DNA from: Kineococcus gynurae
Lineage (GTDB): Bacteria > Actinomycetota > Actinomycetes > Actinomycetales > Kineococcaceae
Length of the DNA: 64,000 nt
Strand: one strand, 5' to 3'
Assembly (NCBI RefSeq): GCF_050871315.1
Contig: NZ_JBJLRE010000008.1
The notes beneath the pieces are model-generated. The model had not been told where the DNA came from. It searched no databases and saw nothing but the letters and a program-made list of their open reading frames with translations. Every line of letters begins with the position of its first letter. The stretch's first letter is position 1. Shown here in pieces: positions 51,820 to 60,522 of this stretch. The position numbers and the translations under genes were made by a program.

Positions 51820-53307
51820 ATGCAGCCCACCGAGCACTCCCCCGAGCACCAGCTGAAACCCGGCGCCATCGGCGCCGCCGGCATCACCTTCATGGTCGTC
51901 GCCGCGGCCGCCCCGCTGACGATCATGGCGGGCCTGGCCCCGCTGGCCATCAGCATCGGGGGCATCGGCGCCCCCGTCGGCTACCTCGCCGCGGGTGCGG
52001 TGCTCGCGATCTTCGCGGTCGGGTTCGTCACCATGACGCGCATCACCCGCGGGGCGGGGGCGTTCTACAGCTACATCACCCTGGGGCTCGGGCGGACGGT
52101 GGGCGCGGCGTCGGGGCTGCTGGCGATCCTGTCCTACAACTCGCTGCAGATCGGGGTGTACGGACTCCTCGGCGTCCAGTTCGCCGGCGCCTGGACCCGC
52201 TTCACCGGGACCGAGGCCCCCTGGTGGGTCTTCGCGCTGGGCGCGATCGGCGTCGTGGCCTGGCTCGGACGGCGCGGCATCGACATCGGCGCCAAGGTCC
52301 TCGGGGTGCTGCTGCTGGCCGAGACCGCGATCCTCGCCCTGCTCGTCGTCGGCGTGCTCGCCCGCGGCGGAGCCGACGGTCTGAGCGTCGCGACGTTCTC
52401 GCCCCAGGCGGTCTTCGCCCCGGGCATGGTCGCCATCCTCAGCTTCTGCTTCGCGGCCTTCATGGGGTTCGAGTCGACCGCCCTCTACCGCGACGAGGCC
52501 CGTGACCCCGACCGCAGCATCCCCCGCGCCACGTTCGCCGCCGTCGCCTTCCTGGCCCTCTTCTACTGCCTGGTCGGCTGGGCGGTCGTGCAGGCCTTCG
52601 GCGACTCGGCCGTGGTCGCGGCCGCCGGGACCGACCCGGCCGGCTTGTTCTTCGCGGCGATGGACCGCTTCGTCGGGCCCTGGGCCGGTGACGTCATGTA
52701 CGTGCTCGTGCTGACCAGCGTCCTGGCCTCGCAGCTCGCCTTCCACAACGCGATCAACCGCTACACCTTCGTCCTGGCCGGGGACGGGTTGCTCCCCGCC
52801 GGGCTCGGCCGGGTCCACCCCCGCTTCGGCTCCCCCGCGACCGCGGGCAGCGCGCAGTCGGTCCTGGCCGTGGTCGTCGTCACCGCGTTCGCCGTGGCCG
52901 CGCTCGACCCCTACCTGCAGCTGCTGCTGCTGGTGAACACCCCCGGGGTCGTCGGGGTCGTGCTGCTGCAGCTGATGACCTCCCTCGCGGTCACGGTGTT
53001 CCTGCTGCGCCGCGGGGGGTTCCGGGTGGCCACGGCCGCCGCGGGGCTCGCCACCGTCCTGCTCGGCGTCGTCCTCGTGCTGCTGACCCTCCACCTCGAC
53101 CTGCTGACGGGGATGCCGAAGGCCTCGACCTGGGCGCTGGCGGCGATGGTCCCCGCGGTGCTGCTCGTCGGGATCGCCTGGGCCCGCTACCTGCACCGCG
53201 CCCGCCCCGCCGTGTTCGAGGCCGTCGGCGGACCCGACGTCCGGCGTCACGAGAGCACGACCACCCCCCTCACCAGCCCCGCCACCGGCGAAGGAGTCCG
53301 TTCGTGA
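51820..53307 (+). CDS. APC-superfamily amino-acid/polyamine permease
   Basis: 495 residues, about twelve membrane helices. The N-terminus GAIGAAGITFMVVAAAAPLTIMAG with the APC helix-1 break, and MGFESTALYRDEARDPDRSIPRATF, place it among uncharacterised APC transporters. GCAGGAGA lies before ATG 51820. Co-transcription with an amidohydrolase and an agmatine-deiminase-like enzyme suggests import of agmatine, a related guanidino compound or an N-acyl amine. The C-terminus is short and hydrophilic. Confidence 0.88.
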   Translation: MQPTEHSPEHQLKPGAIGAAGITFMVVAAAAPLTIMAGLAPLAISIGGIGAPVGYLAAGAVLAIFAVGFVTMTRITRGAGAFYSYITLGLGRTVGAASGLLAILSYNSLQIGVYGLLGVQFAGAWTRFTGTEAPWWVFALGAIGVVAWLGRRGIDIGAKVLGVLLLAETAILALLVVGVLARGGADGLSVATFSPQAVFAPGMVAILSFCFAAFMGFESTALYRDEARDPDRSIPRATFAAVAFLALFYCLVGWAVVQAFGDSAVVAAAGTDPAGLFFAAMDRFVGPWAGDVMYVLVLTSVLASQLAFHNAINRYTFVLAGDGLLPAGLGRVHPRFGSPATAGSAQSVLAVVVVTAFAVAALDPYLQLLLLVNTPGVVGVVLLQLMTSLAVTVFLLRRGGFRVATAAAGLATVLLGVVLVLLTLHLDLLTGMPKASTWALAAMVPAVLLVGIAWARYLHRARPAVFEAVGGPDVRRHESTTTPLTSPATGEGVRS

Positions 53308-54950
53308 CCAGCCGCCCGACCCTCGTCCTCGCCGCCGACACGATCCACACCCTCGACCCCGAGTGCCCGCGGGCGAGCGCCGTCGCCCTGCGCGACGGGC
53401 TGGTGCTGGCCGTGGGTGAGCGCGCCGACATCCCCGACTGGACCGGACCGGGCAGCGAGGTGCTCGACCTCGGGGCCGCCACCATCACCCCGGGGCTGGT
53501 CGACGGGCACAGCCACCCGGTGATGGGTCTCGATCTGACCGTGGGCCTGGACCTGTCTGGGGTCGCCACGCCGGCCGAGCTGCGGTCCGTGCTGGCCCGC
53601 GCGGTGAGCGGTCTCGGCCGGGGTGACTGGGTGCGCGGCTGGGGTCTGGACCCGAACTGCTTCGAGGGGGCGCCGATCACGGCGGCCCCCGTCGTGGAGG
53701 CGGTCGGTCCGGACGTTCCGGTGTTCCTCAACCTGTTCGACGCGCACTCGGCCCTGGCCAGTCCCGCGGCGCTGGCCCGGGCCGGGGTCCACGGCGCGCG
53801 GCCCTTCGCCTCCGGGGCCAGCATCGTCTGCGACGCCGACGGCGTGCCGACCGGGCACCTGCTGGAGATGGAGGCCGTGAACGTCGTGGCCGCGGCGCTG
53901 CCCGCCGAGTCCCGCCCCGAGCGGCGCGCCCGGCTCCGGGACCTGTTGCGGGCCATGGCGTCCACGGGGCTGACCGCGGGCAACGCGATGGACTTCGAGA
54001 AGGACTCCCACGACCTGGTCCGCGACCTCGACGCGGCCGGGGAGCTGCCGATGCGCTGGCGGTTCGCCCCGTTCGTGTCCCCGGGGGTCTCGCTGGCCCA
54101 CCTGGCCGGGGTGGTCGAGCAGCAGCGGCTGGGCGGCCGGCGTTGGTCGGTGGACGGGGCCAAGTTCATGATCGACGGAACGATCGACGGCGGGACGGCC
54201 TGGTTGGACGAGGCCGACACCCACGGGGAGTCGACCACCCCGTTCTGGCCCGACCCGGCCGAGTACCGCGCCGCGGTGGCCGAGCTGAGCGCCCACGGCG
54301 TCCCGGTCGTCACCCACGCCATCGGCGACGCGGGCATCCGCTACGTGCTGGACACGCTGGCCTCGACCCCGCGGGGGCGGGTCCCGCACCGCATCGAGCA
54401 CCTGGAGACGATGCCCTCGGACCTCGTGGCGCGGTTCCGGGCGCTCGACGTGACCGCCAGCATGCAGCCCACCCACTGCACCCACTACACGCGCGCCGAC
54501 CAGACCGACAACTGGTCGCAGCGGTTGGGTCGGGAGCGGGCCGAGCGCGCCTTCCGCTGCGGCGACCTGGTCCGGGCCGGGGCCCGGCTCGTGCTGGGGT
54601 CGGACTGGCCGATCGCCCCCTACGACCCCCGGCGCATCGTTGCCGACGCCCAGACCCGACGTCGGTCGGGCACCTCCGACGAGCCGGTCCTGCCCGGTCA
54701 GGCGGTCTCGGCCGCCGACGCGCTGGCCGGCTACACGCACCGGGCCGCCCTGGCCGCCGGCCTGGGCGGGGTGGCCGGGCAGCTGCGCCCCGGGTTGCGC
54801 GCCGACCTGACCGCCTACGCCCTGGACCCGCTGCTGGTGGACCCGGACGAGTTCGCCGAGGCCCCGTGCCTGCTCACCGTCGTCGACTCTGAGATCGTGC
54901 ACCGCGACGGAATCACCGACCCGACCCAGCTCGTAGGGAGTCACGCATGA
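53304..54950 (+). CDS. Amidohydrolase, YtcJ/amidohydrolase_3 family
   Basis: 548 residues, GTG overlapping the permease stop. Composite N-terminal beta domain then TIM barrel with metal-binding DGHSHPVMG, the lysine-bearing GAKFMIDGTIDGG, THAIGDAG, HRIEHLETM and the late metal Asp in GSDWPIAPYDP. The family hydrolyses amides or cyclic imides of small molecules with one or two Zn ions; specific substrates are mostly unknown. In this operon it could release the amine substrate or process the deiminase product. Confidence 0.88.
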   Translation: MTSRPTLVLAADTIHTLDPECPRASAVALRDGLVLAVGERADIPDWTGPGSEVLDLGAATITPGLVDGHSHPVMGLDLTVGLDLSGVATPAELRSVLARAVSGLGRGDWVRGWGLDPNCFEGAPITAAPVVEAVGPDVPVFLNLFDAHSALASPAALARAGVHGARPFASGASIVCDADGVPTGHLLEMEAVNVVAAALPAESRPERRARLRDLLRAMASTGLTAGNAMDFEKDSHDLVRDLDAAGELPMRWRFAPFVSPGVSLAHLAGVVEQQRLGGRRWSVDGAKFMIDGTIDGGTAWLDEADTHGESTTPFWPDPAEYRAAVAELSAHGVPVVTHAIGDAGIRYVLDTLASTPRGRVPHRIEHLETMPSDLVARFRALDVTASMQPTHCTHYTRADQTDNWSQRLGRERAERAFRCGDLVRAGARLVLGSDWPIAPYDPRRIVADAQTRRRSGTSDEPVLPGQAVSAADALAGYTHRAALAAGLGGVAGQLRPGLRADLTAYALDPLLVDPDEFAEAPCLLTVVDSEIVHRDGITDPTQLVGSHA

Positions 54951-56002
54951 GCGACAACGTTGCCGCCGGGCGCCGGATGCCGGCCGAGTGGGAGGCCCAC
55001 GACCGGTGCTGGATGGCCTTCCCGTCCCCGAACGCCACGTTCGAGGAGGAGGGTGGCCCGGAACTCGCCCGCGCCCGCACCGCGTGGAGCCGGGTCGCGA
55101 ACACCGTCGCCCGGTTCGAACCGGTCACCGTGGTGGTCGACCCGGGTTCGGCGGCCGCCGCCGCGGAACTCCTCGACCCCTCGATCACCCGGGTGGAGGC
55201 CGCCCTCGACGACGCCTGGATGCGCGACATCGGCCCGACGTTCGTCCACGGCGGTGCCGACGGGGCGACCGGGGTGACCGCCGTGGACTGGACCTTCAAC
55301 GGGTGGGGCGGGCAGTCCTGGTCGCGCTGGGAGGACGACTCCCAGGTGGCCCGGTTCGTCGCCGCGCAGGCCGGGACCGCCTGCGAGAGCACGACGTTCG
55401 TCCAGGAGGGCGGGGGTTTCCACGTCGACGGCGCGGGCACCGTGCTGCTCACGGACACCGTTCAGCGCGACCCGGGCCGAAACCCCGGGTGGAGCCGGGA
55501 ACAGGTCGAGGCCGAGGTGCACGCCCGGTTGGGAACGACCACCGCGATCTGGGTGCCCCGCGGTCTGACCGCGGACTACGGCGAGTTCGGGACCCGGGGG
55601 CACGTCGACATCGTGGCCGCCTTCACCCGGCCCGGGACGGTGCTGGTGCACACCCAGACCGCGGCCGGGCACCCCGACGTCGAGGTCAGCCGGGAGGTCA
55701 CCGAGATCCTGTCGCAGGCCACCGACGCCGCCGGGAACCGGTTGGACGTCCTCGCCCTGCCCGCGCCGGACACCCTCGAGGTCGAGGGCGAGCTCGTCGA
55801 CTACTCCTACGTGAACCACTACGTGGGCAACGGGTTCGTCGTGCTCTGCGCCTTCGACGACCCGCAGGACGCGGTGGCGAAGGCGGTGCTGGAGAAGGCC
55901 TACCCGGGCCGCGAGGTGGTCCTGGTCGACGCGCGCGACATCTTCCGCTTCGGGGGCGGGATCCACTGCATCACCCAGCAGCAACCGACCCCGGCGCGCT
56001 GA
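54947..56002 (+). CDS. Agmatine deiminase family (peptidylarginine-deiminase-type) enzyme
   Basis: 351 residues, normal for AguA. The PPAD-type pentein fold: MPAEWEAHDRCWMAFPSP, WMRDIGPTFV, WTFNGWGG, QEGGGFHVDG, GHVDIVAAF, and the catalytic Cys341 in GGIHCITQQQP. It should hydrolyse a guanidino group, most likely agmatine to N-carbamoylputrescine and ammonia. The partner amidase AguB is not in the window. ATG 54947 overlaps the amidohydrolase stop (ATGA), and tetR follows by overlap. Confidence 0.88.
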   Translation: MSDNVAAGRRMPAEWEAHDRCWMAFPSPNATFEEEGGPELARARTAWSRVANTVARFEPVTVVVDPGSAAAAAELLDPSITRVEAALDDAWMRDIGPTFVHGGADGATGVTAVDWTFNGWGGQSWSRWEDDSQVARFVAAQAGTACESTTFVQEGGGFHVDGAGTVLLTDTVQRDPGRNPGWSREQVEAEVHARLGTTTAIWVPRGLTADYGEFGTRGHVDIVAAFTRPGTVLVHTQTAAGHPDVEVSREVTEILSQATDAAGNRLDVLALPAPDTLEVEGELVDYSYVNHYVGNGFVVLCAFDDPQDAVAKAVLEKAYPGREVVLVDARDIFRFGGGIHCITQQQPTPAR

Positions 56003-56619
56003 TGGCCCGCCCGAAGAACCCGTTGCTGTCGCGGGAGCTGGTGCTGGAGCAGGCCCTGGCCCTGCTGGACGAGACCGGGCAGCTGACCCTGCCCGGTCTC
56101 GCCCGGCGGCTCGGGGTGTCCCCCAGCTCGATCTACCACCACGTCCCGGGCGGCAAGGAGGAGATCGTCGAGGGGGTCCGGGGCGTGCTCACCGGCTCCG
56201 ACCCGGGCCCCGACCCGACCCTGCCGTGGGGGGAGTACGTCGAGGCGTGGGCCCGGCAGTACCGGTCGGCGATGGCCGCGCACCCGCACGTCGTCCCGTT
56301 GCTCACCGCGCAGACCGTCAGCAACCCGCTCACCCTGGCCTGGTACGAGGAGTGCGCCCAGGTGCTCGCCCGCGACGGGTTCGCCCCCGTCGACGTGCTG
56401 CACGCCATCACCGTGCTGGACTCGCTGGTGCTGGGGTCCGCGCTCGACGCCGGGGCCCCGCTGACGGTCTGGGCCGACGACGACGAGCACGCGCCGACCC
56501 TGTCGGCGGCGATCCGGGCCGGGCGGGAGACCGCCGGGGACCGGTCCCGGCTCTCCTTCGAGCTGGGGTTGCGCAGCCTGCTGGTGGGCCTGGCCGAACG
56601 GTGTCAGCCCGTCGGCTGA
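56002..56619 (+). CDS. TetR-family transcriptional regulator
   Basis: 205 residues. The N-terminal HTH has LVLEQALALLDETGQLTLPGLARRLGVSPSSIYHHVPGGKEEIVEGV; the C-terminal domain resembles TetR_C of the 33/34 type. ATG 56002 shares a base with the previous stop (TGATG), so it is the last gene of the permease-amidohydrolase-deiminase operon and probably represses it through the palindrome at 51756-51768. Its end overlaps the end of the convergent gntR gene by 16 bp. Confidence 0.88.
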   Translation: MARPKNPLLSRELVLEQALALLDETGQLTLPGLARRLGVSPSSIYHHVPGGKEEIVEGVRGVLTGSDPGPDPTLPWGEYVEAWARQYRSAMAAHPHVVPLLTAQTVSNPLTLAWYEECAQVLARDGFAPVDVLHAITVLDSLVLGSALDAGAPLTVWADDDEHAPTLSAAIRAGRETAGDRSRLSFELGLRSLLVGLAERCQPVG

Positions 56620-57269
56620 CGGGCCAGGACCCGGTCGCGCGCGGAGTCGAGGTGATCGCGCATGACGCTCGCGGCCCGCTCCACGTCACCCGCCTTGAGG
56701 GCCTTGAGGACCCGGGCGTGCTCGGCGGCGATCTTCTTGCCGGGCGCGGTGCGGTGGGCCGCGTGCAGCCCCATCGTCAGGTGGACCTCACCGATGATGA
56801 TCTCGTGCATGCGGCGCAGGCGTTCGCTGCCCGTCCCGACGACGAGCGCGGTGTGGAACTGCACGTCGGCCTGGACCTGGCGGTCGAAGTCCTCGGCGGC
56901 CACCGCGGCCTCGATCTCGAGCTGGGCGGCCAGCGCCGGGGACGGGGTGGACGAGCGGGCCGCGAGGACGCGGACGGCGGCGAGCTCGACGGTGCTGCGA
57001 CTGAGGAACAGGTCCTCGATGTCGGCGGCCTCGAGGACGGGGACGACGGCGGTCCGGTGCACGGTGCGGCGCAACAACCCCATGACGGTCAACCGCTCGA
57101 CGCAGGCCTTCGCGGTGGGGCGGGCCACCCGGTACTCCCCGACGAGCCGGGCCTCGGTGACCTTCTCCCCGGGGGCGATGTCCCCGCTGACGATCCGGTC
57201 GCCGACGGCCTTGGACAACGCGTCCGTGAGCGACGAGGTGGTCAGTTCGAAGCTCGGCACGCGGGCCAT
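56604..57269 (-). CDS. GntR-family regulator, FadR/FCD subfamily
   Basis: 221 residues. N-terminal winged helix (LSKAVGDRIVSGDIAPGEKVTEARLVGEYRVARPTAKACVERLTVMGLLRRT) and a C-terminal FCD helical domain with metal/ligand-binding residues (FLSRSTVELAAVRVLA, DVQFHTALVV, EHARVLKALKAGD). FCD proteins bind organic acids or sugar acids. TNGTNNNACNA-type sites, the FadR-family operator form, lie 17 bp upstream of its ATG (57286-57296) and at 61448-61460. It likely represses itself and the flanking carbohydrate genes. Confidence 0.9.
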   Translation of the reverse strand: MARVPSFELTTSSLTDALSKAVGDRIVSGDIAPGEKVTEARLVGEYRVARPTAKACVERLTVMGLLRRTVHRTAVVPVLEAADIEDLFLSRSTVELAAVRVLAARSSTPSPALAAQLEIEAAVAAEDFDRQVQADVQFHTALVVGTGSERLRRMHEIIIGEVHLTMGLHAAHRTAPGKKIAAEHARVLKALKAGDVERAASVMRDHLDSARDRVLARQPTG

Positions 57270-57285
57270 GGTCGCACAGGCCGAC

Positions 57286-57296
57286 TGGTCTGACGA
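57286..57296 (-). promoter_or_regulatory. FadR/GntR-type operator upstream of gntR
   Basis: TGGTCTGACGA fits TNGTNNNACNA and shares the core GTCAGAC (reverse complement) with the site at 61448-61460. It lies in the 38-bp gap between garK and gntR, 17 bp before the gntR ATG. Confidence 0.55.
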
Positions 57297-57307
57297 TGAT
57301 GCCGGGC

Positions 57308-58471
57308 TCACCGGGCAACTCCTGCGAGGGAGGCCTCGAGCACGGTGGCGGCGGCCGCCGCGACCCACCGACCGGGGTGGAGCAGGGCGTCCTCCGGCCG
57401 GCCCGCCGCCCGGGCCGCGTCGAGGGCCGACCCCACCGCCGCGATGCCGAGCTCCGCCAGCTCCTCGGCGCCGACGTCGAGACGGCCGACGACCGCGAGC
57501 GTCGGCACCCCGAGACCCGCCGCGCGACGGGCCGCCGCCACCGGGGCCTTCCCGGCCGCGGACTGCCCGTCGAGGCGGCCCTCCCCCACGACGAGCAGGT
57601 CGGCCCAGGCCAGGTGCCCGGTGAGTCCGACCAGGTCGGCGACGTGGTCGGCCCCGGAGACGACCCGCGCCCCCAGCACGGCGTGGACCCCGGCGCACAC
57701 GCCGCCCCCGGCCCCGGCCCACGGCCAGGTGCTGACGTCGGTCCCGGTCCGCGCGTGCAGGACGCGGGCCCAGTGCGCGAGTCCCGCCTCGAACCGGGTG
57801 ACCTCGTCCGGGCCGGCCCCCTTCTGCGGGGCGAACTGCGCCGCGGCCCCCCGCGGGCCGAGCAGGGGGACGGCCACGTCGGCGGCCAGCAGCACGTCGA
57901 GGTCGTGCCACCGGGGGTCGAGCCCGGCGAGGTCCACCTCGGCCACCGCGGCGAGCCCGGCGGCCCCCCGGGCGACCGGGCGACCGGCCGCGTCGCGCAG
58001 ACCGACCCCGAGCGCCCGCAGCAGGCCCGCCCCGCCGTCGGTGCTCGCCGTGCCCCCGACCCCGAGGACGATCCGGCGCGCGCCCGCGTCCAGGGCCGCC
58101 CGCAGCAGCTCCCCCGTCCCCTCGGTCCCGGCCCCGGCCGCGGTGGCCGGGGTGGGGTCGACGTGGGCGAGCCCGGAGGCGGCCGCGGACTCGACGACCG
58201 CCACCGGGGCGGGGTCGCGGGTCAGGGCCCAGGTGGCGGTCACGAGCTCGCCGAGCGGGCCGCTCACCCGCGCGGTCCGCGCCCCGGCCCCGGCCGCGAC
58301 GGCGGCCGCCACCGTGCCCTCGCCGCCGTCGGCGAGCGGGACGCAGCGGACCTCGGCCCCGGGGACGGCCCGGCGCACCCCCTCGGCGACGGCCGCCGCG
58401 GCCTCGGCGGCGGTGAGGGTGCCCTTGAACTTGTCGGGCGCGACGAGGACCCGCAGGGCGGGCGCGCTCAT
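57308..58471 (-). CDS. garK: Glycerate 2-kinase (GarK/GlxK family)
   Basis: 387 residues, normal for the family. VLVAPDKFKGTLTAAEAA at the N-terminus, PLADGGEGT, VLGVGGTASTDGGAGLLRALG, and the C-terminal VVGEGRLDGQSAAGKAP are diagnostic. It phosphorylates D-glycerate with ATP to 2-phosphoglycerate, passing the product of the GarR reductase into glycolysis. ATG 58471 overlaps the upstream hydrolase stop (ATGA). Third gene of garR-hydrolase-garK. Confidence 0.93.
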   Translation of the reverse strand: MSAPALRVLVAPDKFKGTLTAAEAAAAVAEGVRRAVPGAEVRCVPLADGGEGTVAAAVAAGAGARTARVSGPLGELVTATWALTRDPAPVAVVESAAASGLAHVDPTPATAAGAGTEGTGELLRAALDAGARRIVLGVGGTASTDGGAGLLRALGVGLRDAAGRPVARGAAGLAAVAEVDLAGLDPRWHDLDVLLAADVAVPLLGPRGAAAQFAPQKGAGPDEVTRFEAGLAHWARVLHARTGTDVSTWPWAGAGGGVCAGVHAVLGARVVSGADHVADLVGLTGHLAWADLLVVGEGRLDGQSAAGKAPVAAARRAAGLGVPTLAVVGRLDVGAEELAELGIAAVGSALDAARAAGRPEDALLHPGRWVAAAAATVLEASLAGVAR

Positions 58472-60522
58472 CGGGGGCTCCGCACCAGGAGCGCCTCGAA
58501 CCGCCCGACGTCCGGGAGGTCCACCCCGACCTCACCCCGTTCGTCGCGGGTCGCCACCAACCGGGTCCCCGCCACGGCGGCCTCCACCTCGTCACCGGCC
58601 TGCAGCCCCCGCCACCCCAGCCGGTGCCCGGCCCGGATCGGCAGCGGGACGCCGAACGACTGCCGGGTCGCTCCCGAGAGGTTGCGCAGGTGGACGACCG
58701 AGCCGGCCGCGGACCGGCCGAGGACCACCTCCACCGCCGGGGGCAGGTCGGTGCGGACGTCGAGGTCGTCGCCCAGCAGCCGCACGGCCTCGGCCACCAC
58801 GACGTCGCGCAGCACGCTCAGACCCGCTCCGCGGTAGGCCCGTCCGAGGGTGGTGGCGAACCACGTGGCCCGTGGCCCCGGCGCGGTCGGGCCCGAGCGC
58901 ACCCGGCCCGGGGTGTCGAGCTCGACGTGGCCGTAGCACTTCTCGGGCGGTCCGTAGGGGGCGCGGGAGACCAGGCCCATCCCGGCCTCGGCCCCGGGCG
59001 CCGGGGTCAGCACGTGCATCGCTCCCAGCACCGGCAGCGGCCCGGGTGCCGGGCGATGGGGCAGCGGGTCGGTGCGCAGGAAGGAGGACCACGTCGCCTC
59101 GGTGGTGGCGCGGACCGCCCGCCGCTGCGCGGCCGGGCAGGCGGCGAGCTGGGGGACCTCCCCCGCGAAGCCCGAGGACGCGGTGGCGAGCAGTCGTCCG
59201 CCCCGGGCGCCGAACCCGTCGAGGGCCTCGACCGCGGCGGTGTCCAGCTCGCCGAGGTCGGGCAGCACCAGCAACCGGTAGCGGTCGAGGGTCCCCGCGG
59301 CCGCCGCCGCGGCGATGCGTCGCTCCGGCAGCACCTCGAACGGGACGTGCCCCTCGACGAGGGCGAGGTACAGGCCCTTGAACTCCTCCTCGGCCTCCTC
59401 CGCCTCGACGCGGGACCGACCGGGGGCCAGCGGGTCGGGGGCCACCAGCGCGGTCACCGCCGCGGGGACGAGCCCGGTGTAGAGGTCGGGGTGGTCGCGG
59501 TGGAAACGGACGATCTCCGAACCCGCCGTCAGGCACTCGTAGTCGAACTCGTGGGGCAGGCCCATGATGTAGGTCGAAGGGTTCGCCCCCCGGGCGGCGG
59601 CCTGGACGAGGTACTGCGCGAACACCTCGGGATCCTCCGACGCCGACCGGTAGGGCATGTCGAAGAACGCGACGGCGTTCACCAGCACCGGCACCTCCGG
59701 ACGCCAGCTCTTGGCCCGGCTGACGTTCTCGGCGGTGTGGTGGTGCCACATCGGTCGACCGATGGCGTTGTTGGCCTCGTGGAACACGATGTCGGAGGAG
59801 TTCCCCATGATCAACGGGGCCTCGGGCCGTCGGCCGGAGATCAGGTCGCGGGCGCGGGCCACGAGGTCGTCCATCATCGCGACCGTCCACCGTTTCCACT
59901 CCGGGTACCCGGGCGAGCCCGGGTCGGTGGGGTGCGGGGTCCCGGGGTGGGCGGCGGCGAAGGTGCGGCGGCAGGACAGGCACTGGCACACCCCCCGGTA
60001 GACCTTGCCGTAGTCGATCTCGCCGTAGGACAACCAGTTGAAGAAGAACCCGTCGATCTCGTAGCGGTCGAGGATCTCGGTCAGGACGGCGAACATCCGC
60101 TCCTGGTAGTACCCCGCGCTCGGGCAGACCGAGACCAACCCCTCGACCACCTGCTGGCGACCCTGGGGGTCCACGTAGCACCACTCGGGGTGCTCCTCGG
60201 CGATCCGTCCGGCGATCTTGGAGAAGTCCATGCGGGCCAGCAGCCGCATCCCCCGGCCGTGCGCGGCGCGGACGGCGGTCCCCACGAGGTCCCCGTCGGG
60301 GCGCCGGGCGAGCCCGGGGTTGCGGGACTGGAACGGCAGGGAGCTCGGGTGGTTCGCGACGATCCCGCCGACGCTGAGCAGCCAGGCGTCCGCCCCGTAC
60401 TCCTCGATCCGGTCCAGCACGTCCTCGACGTCGAGCTCCGCGGTGTCGATCTCGCGGATGTTCGTCTGGAACATCCGGAACGGACGTTCCCACCAGTACC
60501 CGGTCGGGGTCGCGGCGCTCAT
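58468..60522 (-). CDS. Putative glycoside hydrolase (GHL6-like) with C-terminal amidotransferase-like and beta domains
   Basis: 684 residues. The N-terminal half resembles the hypothetical glycosyl hydrolase 6 family: RMFQTNIREIDTAELDVEDV, LLARMDFSKIAGRIAEEHPEWCYVDPQG, YEIDGFFFNWLSYGEIDYG and a Cys cluster CQCLSCRRTF. The middle part (about 400-480) looks like the flavodoxin-like trimerisation domain of GH42 enzymes (YRLLVLPDLGELDTAAVEALDGFGARGG), and the end is beta-rich. No signal peptide, so it acts on an imported oligosaccharide or glycoside. The substrate is unknown. It overlaps both neighbours by 4 bp. Confidence 0.65.
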   Translation of the reverse strand: MSAATPTGYWWERPFRMFQTNIREIDTAELDVEDVLDRIEEYGADAWLLSVGGIVANHPSSLPFQSRNPGLARRPDGDLVGTAVRAAHGRGMRLLARMDFSKIAGRIAEEHPEWCYVDPQGRQQVVEGLVSVCPSAGYYQERMFAVLTEILDRYEIDGFFFNWLSYGEIDYGKVYRGVCQCLSCRRTFAAAHPGTPHPTDPGSPGYPEWKRWTVAMMDDLVARARDLISGRRPEAPLIMGNSSDIVFHEANNAIGRPMWHHHTAENVSRAKSWRPEVPVLVNAVAFFDMPYRSASEDPEVFAQYLVQAAARGANPSTYIMGLPHEFDYECLTAGSEIVRFHRDHPDLYTGLVPAAVTALVAPDPLAPGRSRVEAEEAEEEFKGLYLALVEGHVPFEVLPERRIAAAAAAGTLDRYRLLVLPDLGELDTAAVEALDGFGARGGRLLATASSGFAGEVPQLAACPAAQRRAVRATTEATWSSFLRTDPLPHRPAPGPLPVLGAMHVLTPAPGAEAGMGLVSRAPYGPPEKCYGHVELDTPGRVRSGPTAPGPRATWFATTLGRAYRGAGLSVLRDVVVAEAVRLLGDDLDVRTDLPPAVEVVLGRSAAGSVVHLRNLSGATRQSFGVPLPIRAGHRLGWRGLQAGDEVEAAVAGTRLVATRDERGEVGVDLPDVGRFEALLVRSPR

